Shown here one piece after another: positions 6,880 to 14,395 of a stretch of DNA of 40,597 nucleotides. Made by a program: the position numbers and the translations under genes. This stretch comes from an uncultured Oscillospiraceae bacterium. Lineage in GTDB: Bacteria; Bacillota; Clostridia; Oscillospirales; Oscillospiraceae. The stretch's first letter is position 1; each line of letters begins with the position of its first letter. The DNA lies in assembly GCA_934675115.1 (NCBI GenBank), contig CAKUPH010000008.1:1-40597 (forward strand). Direction: 5' to 3'. The notes beneath the pieces are model-generated. The model did not search any database, was not told the DNA's origin, and was given only the letters and a program-made list of their open reading frames with translations.

Positions 6880-8208
6880 TTACCAGAGCATGAGCCGCTG
6901 AGCGTCCTGACGGAGCTGCTCCCGGAAATCCGGGTGGGCGATGGCGACGAGGTTGTTCACCCGCTCCCGGACGGAACGTCCCCGCATGGGTGCCACGCCG
7001 TACTCGGTGACGATGTAATCGACGTCGTTGCGGCTGAGTGTGACCACAGAGCCCAGCGGCAGCTGGGCGTTGATGGCGGACACGTCGCCGGATTTGGTGT
7101 GGGCCACGGACTTGACGGCGATGATGTTCCGGCCCCCCTTGGCGTGGAGCGCACCTACGGCGGTGTCGCATTGTCCGCCGGAGCCGCTGTACTGGAGAGA
7201 GCCGATGGACTCGGAAGCACACTGGCCGGAGAGGTCCACGTTCAGCGTGGTGTTGATGGACACCATGTTGTCGTTCTGAGCGATGACGGAGGGATTGTTC
7301 ACATAGCTGCCCGGCATGAGGAGGATTCCAGGGTTCTGGTCGAGGAAATCGTAGAGCTTCCTGTTCCCCAGCGTGAATGCGCCCACGATCTTGCCCCGGT
7401 GGAGCGTCTTTTTCCGGCCTGTGACCACACCCGCGGCCACCAGATCCAGAATGCTGTTGGTGATCATCTCGGTGTGGACGCCCAGGTCGTGCTTGCCCAT
7501 CAGGCCCCGGCCCACGGCGTCGGGGATGCCGCCGATGCCCAGCTGGATGGTGTCCCCGTCATGGACCAGCTCCGCGATGTGCGCGCCGATGGCCTGTTCC
7601 ACGGCAGTGGGCTCGCTGGCGGGGATCTCGGGCATTCTGCCGTCCCCCTCCACGATGTAGTCCACCTGATTGATGTGGATCTCCGTGTCGCCGCAGATGA
7701 CGGGCATATCCGGCGTCACCTCCACGATGACCAGATCCGCCTGTTCCAGCATCTCCCGCTCGTGGATGAGGCACATGGACATGCGGAAGTAGCCGTGCCG
7801 GTCCATGGGTGTGGCGGCCACCATGAACACGTTTACCGGGTTGTGCTCCATCCAGCGGGCAGCGCCGTTGTGCAGCTGAGCGGGATACACACTGGACAGG
7901 CCCTTCCGGTGGGATGCCCGCCCGGGACCCATCATGAACACGCAGTCAACGTTGAAGGATTCCTTGCAAGCGGGGTCGGACAGGAAGGGGTAATCCCGCA
8001 TGCCCAGCCCGCTGTAATATTTCAGGCCGTGCACCCGGCCATTGAGGGAGCTGAGCCGCTCCAGCAGCCGGGTAGGCTCACCGGCGGCGGCCCCCGCGCC
8101 GATGACGTCGCCGTCCCGGATGTGGGACAGGGCCTCGTCCACGCCGACCAGCTTGGCGGCGTACTGGGCCTGATAGTTTTCGTACAGGCTCATATTCGGA
8201 GTATTCAT
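6880..8208 (-). CDS. Acetyl-CoA hydrolase/CoA-transferase family protein (4-hydroxybutyrate or butyryl-CoA transferase type)
   Basis: A 442-residue class I CoA-transferase of the type that moves CoA between an acyl-CoA and acetate or another short acid during fermentation. The glycine-rich GIGGIPDAV (about 225-232) precedes the catalytic glutamate E247 in LGVHTEMI, and the family's YSGSGGQ block follows near residue 340. In confirmed butyryl-CoA:acetate transferases the last block usually runs on as a hydrophobic GGQ-x-DF; here it reads GGQCDT, so the exact acyl substrate (butyrate, 4-hydroxybutyrate, propionate) cannot be fixed. The ATG has AAAGGA ten bases upstream. It is a single-gene unit, separated from the GRE operon by a large hairpin. 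Confidence 0.85.
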   Translation of the reverse strand: MNTPNMSLYENYQAQYAAKLVGVDEALSHIRDGDVIGAGAAAGEPTRLLERLSSLNGRVHGLKYYSGLGMRDYPFLSDPACKESFNVDCVFMMGPGRASHRKGLSSVYPAQLHNGAARWMEHNPVNVFMVAATPMDRHGYFRMSMCLIHEREMLEQADLVIVEVTPDMPVICGDTEIHINQVDYIVEGDGRMPEIPASEPTAVEQAIGAHIAELVHDGDTIQLGIGGIPDAVGRGLMGKHDLGVHTEMITNSILDLVAAGVVTGRKKTLHRGKIVGAFTLGNRKLYDFLDQNPGILLMPGSYVNNPSVIAQNDNMVSINTTLNVDLSGQCASESIGSLQYSGSGGQCDTAVGALHAKGGRNIIAVKSVAHTKSGDVSAINAQLPLGSVVTLSRNDVDYIVTEYGVAPMRGRSVRERVNNLVAIAHPDFREQLRQDAQRLMLW

Positions 8209-8362
8209 AACGCAGCGTTCCTTTCTGATGGTATACGCCGTTCCCGGCGTCGTTTTCTGCCCTTATTATAGGGAAGGCGCGCCGCGAAGTGAAATATTCA
8301 AAAACGATAAGTCCCGGCCCCGGTCAGTCCTTTTGGAGATGAGCGGGGCCGGGCGCGAAGAG

Positions 8363-8398
8363 AGCGCCCCCAGCCGGGTCAAGCCGGCTGGGGGCGCT
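8363..8398. terminator. Perfect 15-bp hairpin, terminator-like
   Basis: AGCGCCCCCAGCCGG and its complement (8363-8377 with 8384-8398) have a six-base loop. The T-run follows only on the plus strand, although both neighbouring genes are read leftwards, so it may stop antisense transcription or protect the 3' end of the activase transcript. The rest of 8209-8436 shows no gene. Confidence 0.6.
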
Positions 8399-8436
8399 TT
8401 TGAAAATGTGTACTTTACACGGCGCAAAGGCTCCGG

Positions 8437-9348
8437 TCAGCCCCCGAGCTGCGCCTTCAGACCATGGCGCTGGAACAGCGCCAGGAGCTCCTGCTGCCGT
8501 TCCGGCGGGATAGGCGTCACCGAGTCCGGAATGGGATATTTCATGTCCAGCTGCTGATATTTGACCATGCCGTACTGATGATAGCAGATCAGATCCACCC
8601 GGCTGACGTGTTTCAGCTGCGCCAGACGGCGGGCCTCCTCCGCAAGCTCGGCTTCGCCGTCGTTATAGCCCGGGATCACCGGGATGCGGATGATGATCTC
8701 CTTGCCCAGCTCGTCCAGCCGCCGCAGATTTTCCCAGATGACGGCGTTGTCCACGCCGGTATTTTCCCGGTGGCGGGCAGAATCGACGCCCTTGATGTCA
8801 TAGAGCAGCAGGTCGGCCGCCGCCAGAACCGCGAAGTTTTCCGGCTTCGGCGCGTATCCGCAGGTATCCACGGCGACGGAGATCCCGTCATCATGGCACA
8901 GCTCCATGAGCTCCAGACAGAATTCCGGAAACTGGGACGCCTCGCCGCCGCCGATGGTCAGGCCGCCTCCGGAGACCGCGTAATAATCCCGGTCCTTCCG
9001 CACGATCTCAAAGACCTCCCGCGCGGACATCAGCTGGCCGAACAGCTCCAGCGCCTTGTCCGGGCACGCGTCGAGACAAGCCCCGCAGCCGTCGCAGCGC
9101 TCCCGGTCGCAGGATATTCCCTCCGGCGTCAGCGACAGCGCCTTCCGGGGGCAGCGGGTCAGGCAGGCTCCGCAGCTGCTGCACCGCTGACGGAACAGCC
9201 GCAGCTCCGGCACATACCGCTGGCCCTCCGGGTTGCAGCACCACTTGCAGCGCAGGGGGCAGCCCTTGAGGAAGATCGTGGTCCGGACGCCCCATCCATC
9301 CACAAAGGAGCCGCGCACCAGATTGAAGATCAGTTCTTTCCGGCTCAT
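8437..9348 (-). CDS. Glycyl-radical-enzyme activating protein (radical SAM, PflA-like, with 2x[4Fe-4S] insert)
   Basis: A 303-residue radical SAM enzyme of the family that removes a hydrogen atom from the glycine of a partner glycyl radical enzyme. The SAM-binding CxxxCxxC is intact as CPLRCKWC, preceded by the family's DGWGVRTTIFLKG. It is followed by an inserted ferredoxin-like domain with CSSCGACLTRC and CDGCGACLDAC, as in activases of dehydratase- and decarboxylase-type enzymes. The glycine-rich SGGGLTIGGGEAS that contacts SAM is also present. The start at 9348 is preferred because GGAGG lies a suitable seven to eight bases away; an ATG six bases upstream is too close. It starts 14 bases after the GRE homologue stop. 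It looks fully functional, although its partner lacks the target glycine. Confidence 0.92.
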   Translation of the reverse strand: MSRKELIFNLVRGSFVDGWGVRTTIFLKGCPLRCKWCCNPEGQRYVPELRLFRQRCSSCGACLTRCPRKALSLTPEGISCDRERCDGCGACLDACPDKALELFGQLMSAREVFEIVRKDRDYYAVSGGGLTIGGGEASQFPEFCLELMELCHDDGISVAVDTCGYAPKPENFAVLAAADLLLYDIKGVDSARHRENTGVDNAVIWENLRRLDELGKEIIIRIPVIPGYNDGEAELAEEARRLAQLKHVSRVDLICYHQYGMVKYQQLDMKYPIPDSVTPIPPERQQELLALFQRHGLKAQLGG

Positions 9349-9362
9349 GGCCATTCCTCCCG

Positions 9363-11723
9363 TTAAAGATCCATCGCGGTCCGGCTGATGATGTTATCCT
9401 GAAGCGCGGTGCTCAGCTCCACAAAGTAGGAGCTGTATGTGGCCACCCGGACCAGCAGATCCTTGTAGCGCTCCGGGTGCTTCTGCGCGTCCAGCAGCGT
9501 CTCCGTCCCGGTGAAGTTGAACTGGATCAGACTGCCCTTTTTCCGGCAGAACACCCGCACCAGCGCGGCCAGCTTCTTCAGCTTGTCCGGCGTGGAGCAG
9601 GCCCCGGCGGCAATGCGCACGTTCAGGATGCTGCCGTTTTCCAGCCAGTCGTGATCGACCTTGGCCACGGAATTGAGGACGGCGGTGATCCCGCTGACGT
9701 TCCGGCCGGGATAGGGGGAAATGCCGCCCTCGGAAAGGGGCTCCCCCGCCAGCCGGCCGTCCGGCATGGCGCCCAGGATCTCGCCGTAGGGGATGTTTAC
9801 GGTCATGCCGATGCAGCCGATGGCGCATTTCCGGCCATTCCATGTGTGGTGCTCGCAGACGAATTTGCTGGACCGCAGCAGCACCCGGCGGGCAATGAGG
9901 TCCACCTCGTCCAGATCATTGCCGAATTTCGGCGCGGCCCTGAGGCTGCGGAGCAGCTCGTCACAGCCCTCGAAGTTGGCCGCCAGCGCCCGGCCCAGCT
10001 CCGCCATGGTGGCCGCCTTGTCCTCAAAGACCACCTTCTGGATGGCGGCGAGAGAATCGGCGATGTTGGGCAGGCCGCAGATGCCCGTCACATGACCGGC
10101 ATAGGGGTCGATGCCGTGATGGAAGAAGTCGTCGCCCCGCTCAAGGCAGCTCCCGTAGAAGGAGGAGATCAGCGGGCAGGGCATCTGGGTGTCATAGAGG
10201 TACATGTCCGCGTTCTTAAAGGCCATGGCCGGGCGGTACAGCGCCTCGAACTGCCGCTCGAAGGCGTCCTCGATGTCAGCCAGACTGGAAAACTCCGCCG
10301 GATCCCCGGTACGGGGGCCCAGCTGAAGCCCGCTCTGCCGGTGTACGCCGTTGTTGAGGGCCAACTCCAGCATCAGCGGATAGTTGAAAATCACGCCCGC
10401 GCTGATCTGGTTGACGGCGGGCACCATGGGGCAGTGGCAGCCGCAGGAGATATAGTCCCGGGCAAGCTCTTCCGGCAGGCCGTACTGCACCAGCGCGGCA
10501 ATGGTGGAGTCGTCGCTGACAAATTTCAGCTTTCCGCTCAGGTTGCGGGCCACCTCGCAGGCGCGGACCACATACTCATCCGGGTTCTGGCCGCTGATGC
10601 GGATGACCAGCTCCTCGGCGGTGAGGCCGACCTCCTCCTCCGAGTCCAGAATGAGATAGGACAGCCCGCTCACCGCGTCCCGGCCCTCCGCGTCCACGCC
10701 GCCGATGGTCAGGCCCTGCATGACCGGATAACCGGAAAAGCCCACCTGAAGGAATCCGGCCTGAAGCATGGTCACGTCGTTCATCTTAATAAGCAGCATG
10801 CTCATCAGGTCCTTGGCCTGCTCCCGGGTCAGCCTGCCCGAGGCCAGATCGTCCCGGTACAGGGGGTAAAGATACTGGTCGCACCGGCCGAGAGACACTC
10901 CCGCGCCGCAGCATTCGATCATGGCGGCGATGCTCATCAGCCAGCAGCTCTGGATCCCCTCCTGAAAGGTCCGCGCCGGCTTTGCCGGCACCCGGCGGCA
11001 GATCTCCGCAATCCGGAGCAGTTCCGTTCGGCGCTCCGGCCCGGCAGTCCGGGCAAGCTCCTCCGCCAGCGCGGCATACCGTCCGGCAAAGCGGATCACC
11101 GCCTGCTGCACCAGCCGGGCGGCCTGATAGAAATGGAGCCGGGCCAGTTCATCGGGGTCGGCGGGGTCGATGGCCGCGATGCGCCGGTCCAAGTCAGCAA
11201 TGGAGCCCTCCAGCCCCAACTCCACCACGCGCTTGTAATCCAGGCAGAAGTGCCCGGGATAGTGGCAGTTTTCCGCGTAGCCGCCGGACTGCACAATGTT
11301 TTCCACCGCGAGGAACTGCGGATCCACCAGCGCCCGCCACTGATCGGCCAGTGTGCGGCCCTCCCAGTAGGTGAACAGCTCCCGGGCCAGCTCCTTTTCC
11401 TCCGGGCTCAGCGGCTGATACTTTTCCCAGACCCGGTCCTGCACCGTGTCCAGCTCGTCCAGCAGCCAGCCGCCGTTGACCTCCGGCAGCCACATGCCGC
11501 CCCGGACCTTCCCGGTGTGGCAGCCCACGATCAGCTCGTCCTCATAAATGTGGATGGCCATGTGATCGAGCACGTGGCTCACCGCCATGGCCCGGCGAAG
11601 GACAGTGGGCAGAGCCTCCGTCTGGCGGTATGATTCGGTATAATACTTCGCGCGCTCCAGACAGACCGCGGGGATGGTGATGGCCCGCTGGCGCAGACGC
11701 GCGATTCGTTCTGATCGGTTCAA
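9363..11723 (-). CDS. Glycyl radical enzyme homologue lacking the radical glycine
   Basis: A 786-residue protein with full-length similarity to the pyruvate formate-lyase/dehydratase superfamily. Landmarks are the N-terminal DELIVG segment, LALNNGVHRQSGLQLGPRTGDP (about 454-474), and the C-terminal QFNFTGTETLLDAQKHPERY before the radical loop. In working members this loop reads RVxGY; here it is R759-V-A-T762-Y, the codon being ACA, which differs from every glycine codon at two positions. The active-site loop, usually GCVEP, reads G428-C429-H430-C431-P432 with a further Cys at 427. The thiyl cysteine is therefore kept, but the general-base glutamate and the radical glycine are not. The start is TTG with GGAGG seven bases upstream. 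It lies in an operon after a GntP permease and before an activase. It could be a divergent enzyme, a pseudoenzyme, or a protein needing a separate glycyl domain. Confidence 0.88.
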   Translation of the reverse strand: MNRSERIARLRQRAITIPAVCLERAKYYTESYRQTEALPTVLRRAMAVSHVLDHMAIHIYEDELIVGCHTGKVRGGMWLPEVNGGWLLDELDTVQDRVWEKYQPLSPEEKELARELFTYWEGRTLADQWRALVDPQFLAVENIVQSGGYAENCHYPGHFCLDYKRVVELGLEGSIADLDRRIAAIDPADPDELARLHFYQAARLVQQAVIRFAGRYAALAEELARTAGPERRTELLRIAEICRRVPAKPARTFQEGIQSCWLMSIAAMIECCGAGVSLGRCDQYLYPLYRDDLASGRLTREQAKDLMSMLLIKMNDVTMLQAGFLQVGFSGYPVMQGLTIGGVDAEGRDAVSGLSYLILDSEEEVGLTAEELVIRISGQNPDEYVVRACEVARNLSGKLKFVSDDSTIAALVQYGLPEELARDYISCGCHCPMVPAVNQISAGVIFNYPLMLELALNNGVHRQSGLQLGPRTGDPAEFSSLADIEDAFERQFEALYRPAMAFKNADMYLYDTQMPCPLISSFYGSCLERGDDFFHHGIDPYAGHVTGICGLPNIADSLAAIQKVVFEDKAATMAELGRALAANFEGCDELLRSLRAAPKFGNDLDEVDLIARRVLLRSSKFVCEHHTWNGRKCAIGCIGMTVNIPYGEILGAMPDGRLAGEPLSEGGISPYPGRNVSGITAVLNSVAKVDHDWLENGSILNVRIAAGACSTPDKLKKLAALVRVFCRKKGSLIQFNFTGTETLLDAQKHPERYKDLLVRVATYSSYFVELSTALQDNIISRTAMDL

Positions 11724-11741
11724 GATGATTCCTCCAGTTTA

Positions 11742-13073
11742 TCAGGCGAGGCCGGGGAACAGGGTCAGCAGAATGGCGGCCACAATGGCGGCCACGCCCG
11801 TCCAGATGACGGTGGTCATCATCACCGGGAAATAGCCCTCCTTGTGGGTCAGGCCGCACAGCCCCAGCGTGACGATAACGGCGCCCTGGAAGGGCAGCGT
11901 GTCAAAGGTCTGGGTAGAGATAGTGGCCACGCGGTGGATGGCCTCGGGAGCCACGCCGACCAGCGCCGCGCTGAGCAGCGGCAGCACGATCTTCAGGCCC
12001 GCGGGGGGCGAACCGGTGAAGGCCACGATCACGGCCACGGCCAGCACCACCAGCAGCATGGCGGGGATGGGCAGGCCCATCAGGACCTCGACGATGTTGC
12101 TGAACACGGGGGTGGACTGAACCACGGCGGCAAAGCCCACGAGGATGGCCATCAGGCAGATGGACTCGGCGGCGGTCTTGCAGCCCTCATTCAGCGAGGA
12201 GGCGATGGCCCGGATCTTGCTCTGGCCCGCCTGAGGATCATAGAACCAGCCAAGGGCCAGCAGGGCGACAACGTCGCCGGTAAACAGGGCGGCCACCAGT
12301 GCGCCGGTGAGGTTGAACACAAGGATCACGGCCACGATGGGCAGAATGGCCAGCAGAATGTTGGGGTACTTCCGGTCCTCGCGCTCCGGCGCGACCTTGA
12401 CCGGGCCGTATTCAAAGTGCAGCCCGCGGTCGCTAGCCTTATGGACGGCCCGGGAGCAATAGATCACGCCGCCGAAAAACACAATAAGCGCGGCAATAAT
12501 GCCCGGAACCAGCCCCGCATAGGCGGAGGTACCCAAAATTTCCATGGGGATGTAGTTGGGGACAAGGGGTGCGCCGGGGCAGACCGCCGCCGTAGCCACG
12601 CCGATGTTCAGGATGCCCAGCATGTACTTGCGGGGGATGTCCGCCTCCTTGCAGAGGGTCAGCACTACCGGGAACAGCGTGAAGAGCACGCAGAAGGTGT
12701 CGATGCCGCCGTAGGCCAGAGCGAAGCCGGTCAGGCCGCAGATGGCAATGGCGATGGTCTGCTTGCGCTTGCCGGTCGCATTGCGGCCGAACAGATTCAT
12801 CAGGAATTTGGCGATGGAGAGGGCCGCGCCGGAATCCATATACAGCCGGCCCATCAGGATGGCGGACAGGAAAATGAGGAACAGATCCATGACGATGCCG
12901 GAAAAGGCGCCCATGAACACCTGCGTGAAGGACGGCAAAAGCGGCAGCTGGTTGCAGATGGCGACGAACAGCGCACACAGCGGCGCCACGTACAGCAGGG
13001 AGTAGCCCTTAAAGGAGAAAAAGACGAGTGCAACAAACGCAATGAGTATGGACAGCAAGCCTATGATTTGCAT
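11742..13073 (-). CDS. GntP-family permease (gluconate/organic acid:H+ symporter type)
   Basis: A 443-residue polytopic membrane protein with about 12 to 13 hydrophobic segments. The opening MQIIGLLSILIAFVALVFFS..KGYSLLYVAPLCALFVA, the FLSAILMGRLYMDSGAALSIAKFLMNLFG block and the central AYGGIDTFCVLFTLFPV region follow the GntP/ion-transporter layout. These carriers bring sugar acids or other hydroxy and dicarboxylic acids into the cell with protons or sodium. It is the first gene of the operon with the GRE homologue 18 bases downstream, which suggests it imports the substrate of that pathway. The ATG has GGAGG at the right distance. The substrate is not predictable from sequence. Confidence 0.78.
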   Translation of the reverse strand: MQIIGLLSILIAFVALVFFSFKGYSLLYVAPLCALFVAICNQLPLLPSFTQVFMGAFSGIVMDLFLIFLSAILMGRLYMDSGAALSIAKFLMNLFGRNATGKRKQTIAIAICGLTGFALAYGGIDTFCVLFTLFPVVLTLCKEADIPRKYMLGILNIGVATAAVCPGAPLVPNYIPMEILGTSAYAGLVPGIIAALIVFFGGVIYCSRAVHKASDRGLHFEYGPVKVAPEREDRKYPNILLAILPIVAVILVFNLTGALVAALFTGDVVALLALGWFYDPQAGQSKIRAIASSLNEGCKTAAESICLMAILVGFAAVVQSTPVFSNIVEVLMGLPIPAMLLVVLAVAVIVAFTGSPPAGLKIVLPLLSAALVGVAPEAIHRVATISTQTFDTLPFQGAVIVTLGLCGLTHKEGYFPVMMTTVIWTGVAAIVAAILLTLFPGLA

Positions 13074-13134
13074 GTGGTTCCCTCCGTTTTTCTTTTTTCT
13101 GCCGGCAAGGTCAGAATACCACAGCAGATCATTA

Positions 13135-13164
13135 TTGACAAATTGCTATTTAAGGATATATTCT
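13135..13164 (+). promoter_or_regulatory. Promoter of the LysR gene (divergent from the permease operon)
   Basis: A consensus TTGACA (13135-13140) is followed after 16 bases by TATATT (13157-13162), or after 18 by TATTCT. The 132-bp intergenic region is shared with the leftward permease-GRE operon, the usual place for a LysR operator, though no clear T-N11-A dyad could be singled out. Confidence 0.55.
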
Positions 13165-13205
13165 ATAGCCAAACAGTTATGCAAAACAGAGAGAAGGTTA
13201 TCTTC

Positions 13206-14096
13206 ATGACCTCGCTTCAGATCAGATACTTCCTGACGGCGGCCCGGCAGATGAGCTTCACCAAAGCGGCGGCGGAGCTGTATATCACTCAGCCGTCCCT
13301 GAGCAAGCAGATCACGAATCTGGAATCGGAGTTGGGAGTAGAGCTCTTTGACCGCTCTGTCAGGACCAAGCTGCGGCTGACGCCGGCCGGGGCCATCCTC
13401 CGGGATTTTTTCACCCGCAGCACCGAGGAATTCAATCAGGTCCTTCAGGCGGCGCAGGACGAAAATGGAACGCTGTCCGGCACCCTCCGGATCGGCGTCA
13501 TCGAGGGGCTGGACTTCATCCGGAAGATTCGGCCGGTCATCGACGGCTGGCAGGATAAGCACCCGCAGGTCACGCTGGTGTTCGAGCGGCAGCCGCTGGA
13601 GCTGCTGAATCAGAATCTGCTGGCCGGAACCTACGACCTCGTCATCCAACTCTATATTCTGGCCCGGACCGCCGCCGGGCTGAGTTGGGAGATCATCGCC
13701 CGAGAGAACGGGATTTTTCTCTATTCCGAACAGAATCCCCTCGCCCGGCGGGAACCGCTGACGCCCCGGGATTTTCAGCATGACCCATTTTACGTGCTGG
13801 ACGCGGACGGCGGAGGCGTAACCCGGGACGCAGACATCCGGTACTGTGAATCTCTCGGCTTTACCCCGATCTTAGTACCCATGCCCAATGACGACTCCAT
13901 CCTTCACGCCATCAGCGCCGGGCGGGGCTTCGGCCTGTTTCACCCATGGTGCTGGTACAAGAGCAGTCAGGATTTTCATTGGCTGGAAACGACGCAGCCC
14001 ATCCCGCTGTGTGTGGCATGGAAAGAAAATTCCAAGCGGGAACTGGCGCGGCTGTTCCGCGAGGATCTGATCGCGTTTTTTGCCGCGCAAGCATAA
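13206..14096 (+). CDS. LysR-family transcriptional regulator of the permease-GRE operon
   Basis: A 296-residue regulator with an N-terminal winged helix-turn-helix (MTSLQIRYFLTAARQMSFTK, then AAAELYITQPSLSKQITNLE, residues 1-60) and a C-terminal periplasmic-binding-like effector domain beginning near GTLSGTLRIGVIEG. The open frame extends far upstream without a stop, but the ATG at 13206 gives the canonical LysR N-terminus and has GAAGG eight bases away. It is divergent from the permease-GRE-activase operon, the classic arrangement for a LysR regulator controlling its neighbour with the pathway substrate as inducer. Confidence 0.9.
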   Translation: MTSLQIRYFLTAARQMSFTKAAAELYITQPSLSKQITNLESELGVELFDRSVRTKLRLTPAGAILRDFFTRSTEEFNQVLQAAQDENGTLSGTLRIGVIEGLDFIRKIRPVIDGWQDKHPQVTLVFERQPLELLNQNLLAGTYDLVIQLYILARTAAGLSWEIIARENGIFLYSEQNPLARREPLTPRDFQHDPFYVLDADGGGVTRDADIRYCESLGFTPILVPMPNDDSILHAISAGRGFGLFHPWCWYKSSQDFHWLETTQPIPLCVAWKENSKRELARLFREDLIAFFAAQA

Positions 14097-14105
14097 AAGC
14101 GGGCA

Positions 14106-14141
14106 CCCCGGTTCGGTTCAAAACCGAACCGGGGCGCTTAA
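14106..14141 (+). terminator. Terminator after the LysR gene
   Basis: A perfect 13-bp stem CCCCGGTTCGGTT/AACCGAACCGGGG with a three-base loop is followed by CGCTTAATTT, nine bases after the stop codon. The following 14142-14317 shows only a short GC-rich palindrome and no gene. Confidence 0.75.
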
Positions 14142-14317
14142 TTTAATCCGCCCGTGCATTGAGATCACCGAAGGGTGAATGCCGCCTGCGGCGGCCGAAA
14201 CCCAATAAGAAAAGCCACGATAAAAGCGGCAGGGACTTTTTGTGTGTCGAAAGGTCTCACAGCGTTTCGCAGCCCAGCGGCAAAAAAGCAGAACACTTCC
14301 CGCCCGGAAAACAACGC

Positions 14318-14346
14318 TGGACGCGGCCCGCCCCGCCGGGTATAAT
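14318..14346 (+). promoter_or_regulatory. Promoter of the EF-hand protein gene
   Basis: A perfect -10 TATAAT (14341-14346) lies 17 bases after TGGACG (14318-14323). The gene starts 50 bases downstream behind AAGGAGGGG. Confidence 0.6.
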
Positions 14347-14395
14347 GGACACAAGAGGGGCTGTTCAGGCGATCTTGTGAAGGAGGGGAACGGAC

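Noticed and set aside
11844..13205. Upstream extension of the LysR frame through the permease gene
   Set aside because: The extension is antisense to the permease; the real LysR start is the ATG at 13206.
14159..14337. Small open frames between the LysR and EF-hand genes
   Set aside because: None has a ribosome site or a protein-like composition; the stretch appears to be plain intergenic DNA with one short palindrome.
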